A DNA stretch of 64,000 nt from Dermatophagoides farinae (Eukaryota > Arthropoda > Arachnida > Sarcoptiformes > Pyroglyphidae): assembly GCF_024713945.1 (NCBI RefSeq), contig NC_134677.1, positions 372,001-436,000 of the forward strand. Direction: 5' to 3'. Below the pieces are notes generated by a model. The model saw only the letters and a list, made by a program, of their open reading frames with translations, searched no databases and was not told the origin of the DNA. Shown here piece by piece: positions 35,479-60,500 of this stretch (position 1 is its first letter; every line of letters starts with the position of its first letter). Made by a program: the position numbers and the translations under genes.

Positions 35479-37095
35479 TTAATATCGCATCCAAGACATT
35501 TTCATTCGCAGTTCTTCATATAATGGAAGGTTTTCTACTGGTCCTATGGCTGCTACCACTGGACAACGATCCCAGATGAAATTTTCACCAATACTATGAA
35601 GTTTAGCTGAATTAACACGATTGATACGTTCAGCCCATTCTTCCAATGTGATTCGACGACCAAAACGTAACATATCAGTAGCGATGCTATTTGCATTATT
35701 AACTGAACCTTCACGTTCACAAATCAAATTGGTCATCAGGATATTTTTACCCAATTTGATTTCATTGTTAGCAACTTCGATACACATTCGTCTCCATTGT
35801 GTCTGCAAATGCCAGACGAATTCTTCCAATTGCATTCGTTCACCAACAAAATAGCTTCCCCAAAGTGCTGTATCTTTGTATTTCAAATTGAAAGATTGAA
35901 ATGATTGTGCCAGATGATCCATATTGGAAACCATGCCCATATAGCATGATACATTGATACCACCACCATGAGTAAGATCCCATCGACCCATAAGCTAATC
36001 AATTAATGATGATGTTCAGATAAATTGACATAAGCAAACAAAAAAAGGAACACTCACCGATGCTGCAACATCCATGACAACAAAATCAGGATCCGAATAA
36101 CCGGGTCCTTGTACGGCAATGGCAACATGAGCACAAGACATTGAATCATCACGTACACGAATGTCACTACCAGTATAACGATTAACCGTCAAGCTTGGAA
36201 TCATATTTTTCTCGAAAATATTTGTCACATTTTTCAAATGTTTTTCACTATCCTTGCAACTGTAATATAATTGAAAAATTAGCATTAGCTTTCATCAAAC
36301 AATATCAAAAATCAATCATACACACATACATTTGATCATGGCTAATTGGACCACTGGCAGCAACAATCATTTGTGGCCCTTTGAATATCAGATCTATTCC
36401 ACGTTCAATATCGGCTTTGGTGAATCGTTCAATGTTTGCAGTTGGACCATATTTGGTATGAGCCAATGGTGTTTGTTGATAGGCAACTGAATGCAAATGG
36501 TCCATTGCAACCTGTTCATAATTGTTTTCCGTTTCATTCAATTCATTTAGAATAAATTTTCTTGTGGCTTCAATTTCATCAGTATTCAGAATCGGATTTT
36601 GAACCATATCGGAGATGATTTCTATTGCTTTTGCTACATCTTTAGGTGCCAATGTCATATAGTAACCGGACGATTCTCGTTGAGTGTATGAGTTAAGAAT
36701 AGCACCCAAACCATGCATATCTTTTTCCAGTTGTTTCTTGGCACGATTTTTCGATCCTTGAAGTATAAGATGTTCGATAAAATGAGTGATACCATTCAAT
36801 TCTTTTGGTTCACTCGAACAGCCTGAATCGATCCATATACCAACGGTTGCCGATGGTGAATTATTCTGTTCGGTAGCCACACGAATTCCATTACTTAATT
36901 CGGTCACATTGGTTTGGCCACCATTTTTCAATGCATGGCTAAATTTATGTGCTGCATGATGAGAATAACGAGCCTAATATCAAACAAATTCAAGTTATTC
37001 GTCATTGAACCACAAAAAAAAACTTGAAAATACACACATACCCCAACACAATTTTTACCGGCCAACAAGCCCGAACGAATCAAATTCAGAGCCAT
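35479..37095 (-). CDS. UQCR-C1: Mitochondrial M16 protein: cytochrome bc1 core 1 / processing peptidase beta
   Basis: Four exons, 37042..37095, 36330..36973, 36058..36259 and 35479..35994, give 471 residues. The first exon encodes a basic, acid-free leader (MALNLIRSGLLAGKN), a likely mitochondrial targeting peptide. Two M16 halves follow. The zinc motif is intact, H82-F-I-E85-H86, with a Glu at 162, exactly 76 residues on, as in MPP-beta. The C-terminal half (QSFQSFNLKYKDTALWG, GRRITLEEW, CPVVAAIGP, ending SWMRY) is closest to bc1 core 1 as I remember it. Core 1 is a structural subunit of complex III, and its mammalian copy has lost the first zinc His, whereas MPP-beta cleaves presequences with MPP-alpha. 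This protein could be either or both. The start is the only ATG giving the leader. Confidence 0.86.
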
Positions 37096-48071
<10,976 letters not shown>

Positions 48072-50735
48072 ATGGAAAACGATCGAACATGGCCCCTAAA
48101 AATTAGGGTTTATTATGGAAATATCGAACATAAAAATGATGATGATGATGTTCTCATTCGTGTACGTGGTGATTATTCTATCGGTAATTTGATGGCTTTG
48201 ATTGGACAACAAATTGGTAAGTGTAAAAAATTTTTTTTAAAAACTTTTTTAAGTTTTTAAATTTTTCTAGGTGCACAACATGATTGGTCAGATTATGCAC
48301 TGTGGTGGCCAACAAAAAAACGATGGCTAAAAAATTGCCGTATGACAATGGACCAAGTGGACGTGTGTGCCAATACGATCCTGGAATTTCGACAAATGCA
48401 TCAAACACTAAGGATACAATTTCCTGATCTGAATATTCAAGAATTAAAAATTGATTTCTCCGTCAATGTATTGCAAGCTGTGGCAAAATTATGTCAAATA
48501 ATCAACATTAGTCATCCAGAAGAATGGTCATTTGCAAGACCATTGACAAATCATGAATTAAAACGTAATGATCATCATAACCATCATAATCGATATTTAC
48601 AAGCAAGTCCATTGCAAAGGTTTCCATCAACAACAACAACATTATCTCGATATAAAACAACAACAACGAATAACAACAACAACAACAACAATATCTACAG
48701 TAATACAATGATGATGATGAATCATTCATCAAATGGTAGTCTTTTATCACAAAAATCATCGACAACAATTTCATCAAATGGTTCATCATCAATGAATGAT
48801 TCAAATCATAGTCTGACGAAATCATTTTCGATCACCATCAACAACAATAGCAACAATTCACGTGATACAGTTCCGCTATTGTTACCGCATCCAAAATCAT
48901 CAATACAAAAAGCCCGATTGAATTCTGCGTGGCTCAATGCATCCATTTCGTTGTTCGAACAAGATGTCTGTGAAAATGATTTGCTATTATTGAAAGTTAA
49001 ATATTTTACATTTTATGATCTAAAATCATCAGAATTAACACGTATAAATTATCTTTATGAAAATTTAAAATGGAACATTCTCCAGGAACAAATATCCTGT
49101 ACAGAAGATGAAATGTATACATTGGCTGGTATTATGTTACAGGTTAGTTATTGTAGCGGTGAAAATGGTCGTGGTAAACAAATTGATAATAGATTATTAT
49201 CAACACCACCACCACCGTCAATGCATAACAATAATTCTAATGGCCATCATCATCATCATCATAATCATCACCATCAATCCAAAATGAATGGTAATGGTTA
49301 CCATAATCACAATAATAATAATAATAATAATAATAATGGTAATGGATTGAATGGTTCAATATCATCATCAACATCAACATCGAATGATATTGATGAAGTA
49401 GATTGTGCATTAGAAACATTGGAAAAAGAATTACAAACATTTAGTATTGTGGAAAAATCCAATAGTGGTGGTGGTGGCGGTGGAATCGTCACCAGGATGG
49501 TTGGTTCAAAAATTCAAATACCAATATTGGAAGATAAATTGAAAATATCATGCCAAAAAATGAAAAATTCCACATCAACATTGGCAAGAATCAAGTCAAC
49601 AATTTCTGGAAATGATCGTACATACTATACAATATTTCGTGATACAACATTATATGCATATAGGCCACAAGATTTTGATCACGATTCAATGAATCCAACA
49701 AAAGAACCGGAAATCGTATTGAACATGAATATATGCGAAGTGAATCCAGATGTATTGGCCAGTCAACAACGATATTGTTTCCAGATAATTGATTCATCAA
49801 AGTCACGTTGTTATTATTATGTTAAATGTCAAAGTGAATTACAGTACGCAAAATGGTTTGCTGCATGTAAACAAGCTAGCCAAGGTCATACAATGGCACA
49901 TTCATCATATGATGAACAAGTCCATAATACATTGAAGCTATTACAGATTCAATCGAAATTTTCGAAAACAAAAAATGTCAATAAACAAGAGCTAAAAAGT
50001 TTGGATGTCGATCCAAGTCAATTTATTGCACCAAGATTTTTGAAACGTAAATCAAAAGAACAGGTAAACAATTTATTTGATTATAGTGAATTGAATTGAA
50101 TTGAATGATTGATTAATTGATTGGGGTTCTACTTACAGATTTTGGCACGAATCAAATTGGCGCATGAAATATCCAACACAAACACATTGATTGAAGCACA
50201 AATGAATTTCATAAAAACATGTCAAACATTGAAAGATTATGGAATCACATTGTTTGTTGTTCGATTTCACAAATCAAAAAAAGAGGTTTGTTTTTCATCA
50301 ATCTTGATTGGTTGATTGTCAATTTTTATTTGTTTGATTATCGATCAGGATCTCCTTGGTGCTATGCCCGATAAACTCGTATTGATCGATGTAAATAATG
50401 GAACATTGAGAAAAACATGGAGATATAAAACAATGATCAATTGGAATATTAATTGGGAAGTGAAACGAATGTCGATTAATTTTCGTGATGAAACATTAGA
50501 ATTCGAATGTATTAGTGCCGATTGTAAAGTGATACATGAATTTATCGGTGGCTATATCTACATGTCAATGCGTGGCAATCAAATTGATTCATTTGATGAG
50601 GAACAATTTCTTAAATTAACCGGTGGCTGGAATGAAGATGATCTTGTCAATGGTGATGATGATGAAGATGAACACATTGCAATGTGTCGTCGAGAAGCAT
50701 GGGCTAATCTACATCCAGGCTTAATGGTCAAATAA
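48072..50735 (+). CDS. Fit1: Kindlin/fermitin, integrin activator
   Basis: Four exons, 48072..48216, 48271..50063, 50139..50285 and 50349..50735, give 823 residues. F0 is clear (WPLKIRVYYG; AQHDWSDYALWWP..KRWL near 50-67), followed by F1 (LRIQFPDLNIQELKIDFSVNVLQAVAKLC). A low-complexity N/S/T loop of about 100 residues sits where kindlins have the long F1 loop. F2 (DLLLLKVKYFTFYDL..RINYLYENLKWNILQEQISCTEDEM) is interrupted by a PH domain (KLKISCQ..TYYTIFRDTTLYAY..KWFAACKQA), preceded by an H/N/G-rich insert. F3 ends with IGGYIYMSMR and LKLTGGW, where vertebrate kindlins stop. About 34 further acidic residues follow here. Kindlins bind beta-integrin tails and PIP lipids with talin at adhesions. 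The length exceeds the usual ~680-710 because of the inserts. The start ATG has AACA before it; in-frame codons upstream lack an ATG. Confidence 0.94.
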
Positions 50736-51502
50736 AATAAAAAATTCGATTCGATTCAATATGAACAAAAAAAACAAAAACGAACGCCATCTGGTGTTCA
50801 TCTGTGAATCTTTTATTTTTTAAATTTTATTTTTTCCCGCACAAAAAAAGAAAATTGTAAAAATTTAAAACGAAAAAAAATCACGAAAACAAACCATCAA
50901 AAATTGACAGTCTCATTCGATTATATATTGTTGATTATTATTAATCTATATTATTTAGTCATTCATCATTTTATTTTGTATATTACAAAAAATAAATGCT
51001 ACTACTACTACTACTACTCAATGTTTTTGGTTTGTCAAGAAAATAAAAATGAAAAATAAAAGACAAGAAAAAATCGATGACTATATATTCTACACAAATG
51101 TGTGAGTGAGCAAGATAGAGATTGTTGAGTGAAAAAAAAATGTGTGAGAAAAAATGAATGAAATTGCTACACAAATGCGGCGAAAAAAAAAATTAAATAA
51201 ATCGGTTGATGATTGATTGATTGATCAATTGAATCAAAACAGGTGACAAACTTTTTTTTCCAAACAAAGTTTTGGCACATATATGAATCGTTTTTTTGCT
51301 TTGTTGTTCAAGTTTTCATCATTATGGTGTTGTGTAAAAAAAATGGAATAATAAATAAAAAAAAATAAAATCAAAATTCATTGATTGATTGATCGCGATT
51401 GAGTGAAATGATGGAAATATCGAATGGATTCATCACAGAATATGGTCGCCGCTGCCCAAGTGTTCCTCATCATCATCCTCAGCATCATCATCATCGTGAT
51501 CA
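50736..51502. other. Convergent 3' region of kindlin and the secreted-protein gene
   Basis: AT-rich 3' UTR-like DNA with AATAAA hexamers (for example near 50990) and an ACT triplet run near 50999-51016. One short GC-richer island at 50783-50800 contains a CTCF-like word. No exon is supported. Confidence 0.55.
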
Positions 51503-54500
51503 TCAGCTTGAATTCATATTATTATCATTACGATTAATATTTGTCCAAAAATTTTCCATTGGATCCATTGGATTATATGTACCATTCATTTGTTTATAAT
51601 AGATATCCAATTCCGGTGGATACGGATCACCCGAATGAAGACGTAATTTTGGTAACATTCTTTTTAGATTATCTTTGAATGACATGAAAATGTTCTAGAA
51701 AACGAAAAAATCAAAAGGATTTAGGGATTTAGGATTATTGGAACAGAAAAAATTATTCTACTCTACTTTTGGTTTTGAATCAGGATTGGTTGGCGGATAC
51801 ATTTGTGGATACATCGGCATCATTGGCTGTTGTGGTTGTGGCGGTGGTGGTGGTGAACTTGGAGCCGAATGGGTCGCGACAGGAGGATGTGGTTGTGGAT
51901 ATTTTGGATATGATGGATATGATGGATATTTTGGTTTAACAACATCCAGGCTAATATCAAATTTTGGTGCATTATCAAATTCATGATTCTTTTTGGTATA
52001 TGACGAATCTTGTCGTTTGTAATATGGTGGATAACCACTACCATGGTCAGGAGCATTGATTACAATGTTTTTATTTATCTCAACCGGCATATTTGGTTTT
52101 GGATATGAATTCATCATCTGCGGCTGTGGGGCATATGGTTGACGAGCAGCTGCTGTTGGATATTGGTGGGCAATTGGTTTGGCATTTTGCATCGGTGGGA
52201 CTTGTTGATGATGATGATTGGAACCGGGATAATTTCTCATCGGTGCCGCTGCTGAATGATACATATGTGGTGTTGGTGAAGGATATGAATGTACGGGTTT
52301 CGGTTGTGCATAAGCAATTGGTGGTTGTTGTGTGGGCGGATATTGCATCGGTGGCAATGATGTAGATGGATATGCTCGTTGTGGTTGTTGTTTGGGAGAT
52401 GTGGGTGGTGGTGGATATGTATATTGCATTGGCCTATATGATGTCTGTGGTGGATGTTGATATTGCATTTGTGGTTGTTGATATTGTTGTTGTTGCGACT
52501 GGGGCGTTGCTGGTGAGGATGGTGTTTGGTATGGTGGACCAGGTCTTTGTGAAACATTTGGTTGTGCTTGTTGTTTTGCCGTATAATGGTTTGGTGTTGG
52601 TTGCCGATATGTCATTTGTGAGGAATATGGTGATGATGGTGGCAAAAACATTGGCATCGAAAATGGTCCATAAGGCATTTGAGGAAGTGGTGGCGGTGGT
52701 GGGTAAGGCATTCCCGGTGGAAACATAAACGGTGGCATCATTGGTGGTAAAGGATAGGGTGGGTAAGGCGGTATCATCATCGTTGGCTTGTTTGTAGTGG
52801 ATGGTGAAGGTGTAGTAGTGGTCGTAGTTGATGATGATTCCGTTTCGATATCATCATCGTCATTTTCTTCAAAACTTGTTGGCGTATCATCTTCATTGCT
52901 TTCAGTTTCAGGCGTTTCAGTTGTCGAAGTTGTTGCTTCTTCATTTTCATTTTCTTTTTCTGTAGTATTTTCCATTTCTCGTTCTTCCTCTTCTCGTTCA
53001 TCATCACCGTTGGTATTCTCTTCACGTTCATCTATTGGTGATGATGAATCTTCATCTACATCATCCGGTGACACGGTCGTACTAGTGGTCGATACGTCCT
53101 GTAATCGACGTGATTTACTACGCTCTTTTTTCGTCTTTTTCATATTTCTATTATTCTTATTATTCGTATTTTTATTTTTATTCTTGATTCTTTCTTGTAA
53201 TTTTTGTGGTGATTTTGATTTCTGATTTTTCGGTGGAGGTCTACGAAGTTGTGATGTTGATTTTGCTGTTGTTGTTACACTTGTAGGTGTTTTCATTACA
53301 TTTTCATCATCATTATCATTATCATTACTGACCATAACATCAGCTGTTCCGGCAATGTTATTACGTAAATCATCTAGATTTGTTAGCGATATTTTTTCCA
53401 CTTTAACAATATAATCTTGATTTTGTTTAGGAATATCTGGCACATCATATTCACTTATCGGTGGTAATGGAATATTTTCAACACTTGCTTTCGGCAATAT
53501 ACGTACAACATTCAATGGTGATGGTGTATAGCTATTGATCAGGCTGTCTGTTATATTCTGTTGTCGATCTGTCAATCAATCAAATCAATCAAAATGTAAA
53601 TGAATAAATTAATATAATTGAAAAACAAAAATGTAAATGGTTGTCTACTTACAATTATTGTTGAAAAAATTTCTTGATGGAGTCTGTCTTTGTTTTCCAA
53701 ATGATTGTCGATGATTCCATTGTTGATTAGATACATAACTTTGATTTTGTCTTAGTCTCGGTGTCCATTTCCCATCATCACCATTATTGTTGTTGTTGTT
53801 GTTGTCGTTGTTTGAAAAAGCAGAACTCCAATGAAAAGCATCGAAAGTGATTGGTTGTGAAATTTGTTTTGTCGTCGTTTTGATTTGATTATCATCATTA
53901 TTCGATGATGATATGAAGGATATCGGTCTAATACCTAGTGTAACTTCATCAATATTTTGTAGACTACTACTAGTGCTAGTAATGGTCGGTGGTGCTTGAA
54001 TTATAGACACTTGATCATCATAATTCAATTTTGTCTTTGGTGTAATATTGAAATTAAAATCTTTTCTAGTCGGTGTAATCATTGTCAATATAGATTGTGC
54101 ATTTTGTTGTGTTGGTGTAGAAGTTGGTAAATTGTAATCAGTGGTTGTTGTTGTTGTTGTTGTCGGTGGTAAAATCTGAACATTTTGTTGTTGTTGAATA
54201 TAATGGTCATCATTATTATATGGTCGAAGGATTTTTGCTTTTGTTACACCACCATTATTGTTGTCATTCCAATTGATTGAATCTTAAAAAAAATAATCAA
54301 AATCCAGATTTGAAAACAAAACAAAACCAGTTGTTACTTACCAATTATGTTGTTGATTTTATTTCTATTATTATTATTATCGATTACAACATTCTCGACA
54401 AACTGATGAATCGATGATTGTGGTTGCGATAAAGCAATCGGTTTATTGGTGGTTGTTGTTTGAATATCCGTACTAGTAATTGGCTGCTGTTGTTGATTCA

Positions 54501-57500
54501 GATCATTTTGTCGATAATATTCCAACAATTGTGCCAATTGATTTTGATCAATTTCTGTAATTTGATTATTACTACTACCACCACCACCACCACCACTATT
54601 AGCAATATATGACGATTTTAATGTTGACTTTTGTTGTTGTTGTTCTGGATTTTTTTGATTAATCAAGCTACCTTTTGGATATAGTACATAATCTTCAGTC
54701 GTTATTTCAGGCTGCTGCTGCTGCTGATTATTACTAATCGTTGTTGTTGTTGTTGTTGTCGTAAAAGGTGTTGAATAATAATAAAACTTTTCGTCACCAT
54801 TTAATAATGCTACAACGTTGTTGTTGTTGTTGTGAAATGATGAAAAAAAAATTTTATAATTAGTTTTCAATCAACCAATCGATAATTTCAGTCAAGTAAA
54901 ATAAGGTGTGTGTGAATAAAAATAATTATCACTTGATTTGATTCGATAAATGGCTTAAGGATAAAAAAAAATTTTTTCTCATCGCCATTATAAATCTATG
55001 ACATGTTGTTGTTGTTGTCGTTGTATCGATTAATACAAACAATCTCATAAATTATTGGCCAAGTGCAAGGTCAAGATCACACACACGCAAAAAAATATTT
55101 GACCTAATCTTCTTAATGACAATCTACTTAAAAATGTCACTTGACGGTGATTGTTGAATAAGTAACAAAAAAAATCAATAAATAAATCAGCCGGTATTTT
55201 ATGATATGGGTATAAATGTCTCGCAATCATATTTGATGACCAGCAACATTTATGTTAATTAATTGATGACTTTTTTTTGTTTTGACCATTAAAAAAAATG
55301 ATCATTAAACTTCATCATCATATATAATGGGGGCCAATAGTTCATTATATTTGGACAATTAATTATTAGAGCAATTGTCCATTGCCAGACAAAAAAAAAT
55401 ATTTGAGGTCATCAACTTACCTGAGGTTTGTTTTTGTTTATCATCAGCATCATCATTATTATTAAATTTGATATTTTGATTTTGTTTAAAATCAATCGTT
55501 CGATCTATCGATGGTGATGAATCAACAATATTTGTTGATGTGGAGGAGGTAACAGCAGTAGCAGTAGTTTTAATTGGTATGGCTGTTGTAAATGGAAAAA
55601 TTGGTTCATTTTTGGCAACAAATTTATTCGTCAATTGTTGTTGATTCAATGATGATGATGATGATGATGATGATGATGGTTTTCGTATACGATATATATC
55701 ATTGTCAATTTTTCGATGATTCGTTGTCGTTTGTTGTTGCGATGTTCGTGTTCGTGACCGTTGATGACCAGATATTGACGCCGATGACGGTGATTTTGTG
55801 GTAGTCGATTTCGATGTTTCAAGTATATCTATGGAGTGGAACAAAGAAACAAACAAAATTATATATAAAAAATGGTTTTATCAATTGACAACAACAACTT
55901 TTTGGCTTATTTTTGGTTTTGTTTTGATTATTATCCACAAAACCAATGTGGTCATAGACACTCATGTATGGTGTATTATCATCATAATAATCCAACATAA
56001 CATCTGGGCTTTTATCATCATCATATTGAACAAATCTATAAACAACATCATCATTATTATTGATGTTTCCGATGGCTGCATTCACAAACAATGTAACATT
56101 ATTATGATTCAAGGTAAATAAAAAAATCATCAAAATGAATTTCAATCGAATCATTGTAGCCATTTTCCGGTGGTTCATCATCAATATTTAAATGGCCACA
56201 CAAAAGAAAAAGAAAATGCACGTGGTCGGCGTTTTTTTTTTGTCTTTAATTTATGAAAAACTTTCACATATGAATCAATCAATGGATGGATTTTGACTGA
56301 CTGAATGAAACTTGAAATGAGCAAAACACACATACATACACACACATACACACAAGTTCGATTGATTGATTCAAAACGAAATGAAACGAAAAACAAAAAA
56401 CAAAAAAAAAACTAGAAATCATAAAAGAGCATCAAGATAAAAGACATCATCATCATCATCATCTGATGGTCTTTGGAAATTTATTCATTGAAAGAAAAAA
56501 AAATAAAAGAGTCAAACTGTTTGTGAAAGTACCGAACAAACAAACAAACGAAAAAACGAAAAAAAAAACTTGGAGAGAAAGCGAAAATTCAGGAGAATGG
56601 AAATAAAGGAAATAAACGGCTGTTGTTGTTTTTTTTTCGATGTCCTGAATGAAAATAAAAAAAAAAGATAAACTAGCGATAATGGATAAATTAGCCACAC
56701 ACACATACATTTATCATAGAAGAAAAACGTGCAATTTTGCTTGTAGCATCCAGTTGTTGTTTTTTTGGATTCAGGATTTGTATTTTTTTTTCTTAAAACC
56801 ACTACTTCTATATGGATAATAGATAATGGGATTGAGAAATGAACTGTCCAAAAAAAAACAGTTGTGTTTCCTTTTCATTTAAAATTTACATTATTTGATC
56901 ATCATGTTGTTTGTTTCACGGAAATACCTGGAAATGATGACCTAATCTAAACTAAATATCAACAACAACACATCTAAAGTGTTATTTTTTTTTACTAATC
57001 AAAAATAACCATCACAATAACAACAACAACAACAACAACACCGGATAATCGTTATGTTTGTATTTTATATCGAACTAAATTAATAAATTATATTATAAAT
57101 GATGATGATAATCTATGTGCATCAGCATTTAGTAGAAAAAAATAATATCAAGGATGATGATGATGAGGCACCCTTGGAAATATCGTGGATGGTAATAACA
57201 ACAACAAAAAAAATCAAGAGTTAAACAACAACATGTCATAAGAAGTTCAATACTCTCGAATGGTGGTAGAGAGAGAGAGAGAGAATAAAATTCGGTCACT
57301 AAAAAAAAAAATTTCATGGCTATGGTGATGATGATGTTAATTAGATAACTTGTTTCTCGTGTTTTTTTTTCACTCGCTCTTGTGCTTCAAGGAAAAAAAA
57401 ATAAATATCACTCACACTTGTATTTCAATATTTTCGCAAAAAAATAAAGGCAAAAAAAAATTATTTTTCCCTATTGATTCAATCTAAAAATAAAAGATAA

Positions 57501-60500
57501 GATCACCAGATGATATGATTTACCTTTAAATGATGATTGATTCGGTGGTCGCCTTTGTCGATCATCATCGGCATCATTCATCATTGTAAATAGATATTCA
57601 TATGCTTTGTTACGATCATAATAATTGCCATGAATATTTGAATCGAATAAATTTTTCAATTCAATTTCACGTTCATTATCATTTGTTGCAATTTTTATTA
57701 CTGGTGATTTCAATCTATGTTGATGTATTGTTGTTGATGGTGAATTGTTGTTTTTGACCACCGTTTTCAAACCAATCGATGTTGATGATGATGATGAACT
57801 AGTTTGCTGATGCGATATCGATTTATTATTATTATTATTATTATTGCCACCATCCAATTTTCCAAGGAAATGTTCCAATTTTAAATTATTAGTATGGTTT
57901 GACGATGATGATGGTGGTTTCATATCGAAAAATGTTGTTTTATGAAAATCATCATTTTTGGACTTGTTGTTGTTACGATGTTTGTCTAGGGTATTTTTCT
58001 TATGATTTTGATTTCGATCACCACCACCACCCAAATCAAAATCGAAAAAATTATCGACCATTAAATTTCCATCCCTGAATGATGATGATGATTTTTTCTG
58101 ATTATTATTGCCACCACCAATATCATTGTTGTTGCGCTGGTTGTTTGGTTCATTATTAATGTTTATGTTCAAATTTTCTTTATCAAAAAAATTGAAAAAA
58201 TCTGGTTTCAATTCAAATTCATTTGATGGCTTTTGTTGTTGTTTATGATTATGATCAAACTTTGATGATCCACCATGATGATCATCATCCCAGATAACGG
58301 CCATTATTTTATTATTTGGATCAAAATTTTGAACCATATTGTTTTGGTTGTTGTTTTTATTTGTGTTTGTTTTGATTCGGAATAAATCCCCATCATTATT
58401 ACCATTACCATTATGGTTATGGTTATGGTTATGATGATGATGACGATGATGATGATGATGATTACCAGGATTATTATGTAAAGGATAGATTGGATTCAAT
58501 GCTTCATCATGATGATCAATTGATTCAAAATTATTATGGCTATTATCATCATCATCATCATTTGTTGAATAATAAAATGACAATGGATTATTATTCTTCA
58601 ATTTTTTCTTTTTATATCTTCTTGTATTCACAACGGGATTATTTTTCGGATCGATAATCGTTGTTGTGGTGGCTATGATCGTCCTGTGATTGTCATATGA
58701 TGATGTAAATGGTGAATTTTTTCCAGATTTATCCTTGTTGTTATTGTTGACACCCGATGCATATATAACCTGAAAATTATCCAAATCTAAATGAAGAATA
58801 AAAACAGAAAAATTAAAAAAAAAGAAAACAGAAGGACAAGGACATGGTCATCGTTTCCAATTAAAGAAACACAAAATCCTAGTGGGCTATATTTGAATCA
58901 ACAGCAGCAGCAACTACAACAACAACAGAGAAAAAAAGCTGATTATCAATCATCTAATCAATCAATCGGATAGAAAAAAATGGGCAAAATTTCTATTCTT
59001 GGACAATATTTTTAACATCAAAATGTTTATAGTGAAAAGATGTAAAGAAAAAAAAATCTCTATGCAAATTTTGCTGGACAAACAACAAACAAACACAAAA
59101 TCCGATCGTCAAATCAATCGTATTACTTTTTTTTTCTCAAAATATCCACATGCACTAGGCTAACTGAACATTTCTTCACATGAATTAAGTTTATTTGTGT
59201 GTAAAGATGATTTCAAATCACCATCATCATCATCATCATCGTTGTTTTTTGTCCATGAATAAAAGAAGGTGAGAGGTCAGAAATAGAAAACAGAAATGAT
59301 CGAAGACCAATTGTCATGAATGATGATGATGATGATGATGATGGTTTTTTTTTGTTGAAATCCAAAAAAAGGTGTGAGAAACAACAAAATGTGTGTGTGT
59401 GTGTGTGTGTGTGAACAATGACATTCAAAAAGGAAAAAAAATTTAAAAATAAAATTCAAAATTCACAATTCGTTCAGCTTCTGATTTAAGTAGCCAGCCC
59501 TTAGTTCAATTCATATAAATTAAATTTATAACCAAAAATACATCTGACATACCCTTGACAGATGATGATGATGATGATGATGATGGCAATGACGATGAAA
59601 CTGGTCGCCGTTCAACAATGACACGATCCACACCATCTTTATCGTCGAATATTTGATTTACAATCTTTGAATATTTACTACGTTCATCTGCCGTTGTTGT
59701 TACATCGATTGCTGTGATGTTTTTTTTTGTTATTGTTGATGGTTGTTTGAATGGAAAATGAAAATAAAAAAAAGTCATTTTGTTGTCAACATGTTTCGGT
59801 CACGATTTTTGTTTTGTTTACCTCCATTATTCTTTGCATCAGCTTTACTTGCATCTTCATATAATTTGAATGGATCAATTGTTAATTCAGGACTTTTATA
59901 ATTGCCAAATATTGATTTAATATCTATGTTTTGTGGTGAATACGATGTTGTTGCATCACTAATCATTTTGGATCGTTCAGGTTTAGCCACTATAATAGAA
60001 TAGGAAAGAAAATGTTTTTTTTTCAATTTGATCAATAAGGCTATTAGCTCATAACAATTACCTGTTTCAATACGTTGACTTTCAGCTGACAACATCATTA
60101 GATAATCATTATCATCAACAAGACTAGAAACATAGTGATTATTGTTCCTGTTACTATGATTGTTTCGCATCATTAAATTATCATCAACATCTGTATTATC
60201 CATATAATCAATATCAATTGATGATTCTGGATCTTCTGGTTTCATCATTGTTATTGTTTGATTGTTTTTAGCTTTACGAATATTTGTATGATGATGATTC
60301 GAAATCATTGCAGATGACAAAGGCAATGTATCCATAGACGGTATATAATTGTTTTCAACGATTGGATTTTTGATTGATTGATTTTTATAATCAGATAATG
60401 TTGATGGAAAACTTTGATGGCCAACAAAATTATCTAATGATAATGTTGATGATAGTTGTAACACCGATGTTGTTGTTGTTGGTGGTGGTGGTTTAGTTGT

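Noticed and set aside
52366-53225. Long plus-strand frames opposite the secreted-protein gene (MVVVVVV and S-rich)
   Set aside because: They are antisense shadows of the Pro/Tyr/Gln-rich and acidic coding exon on the minus strand.
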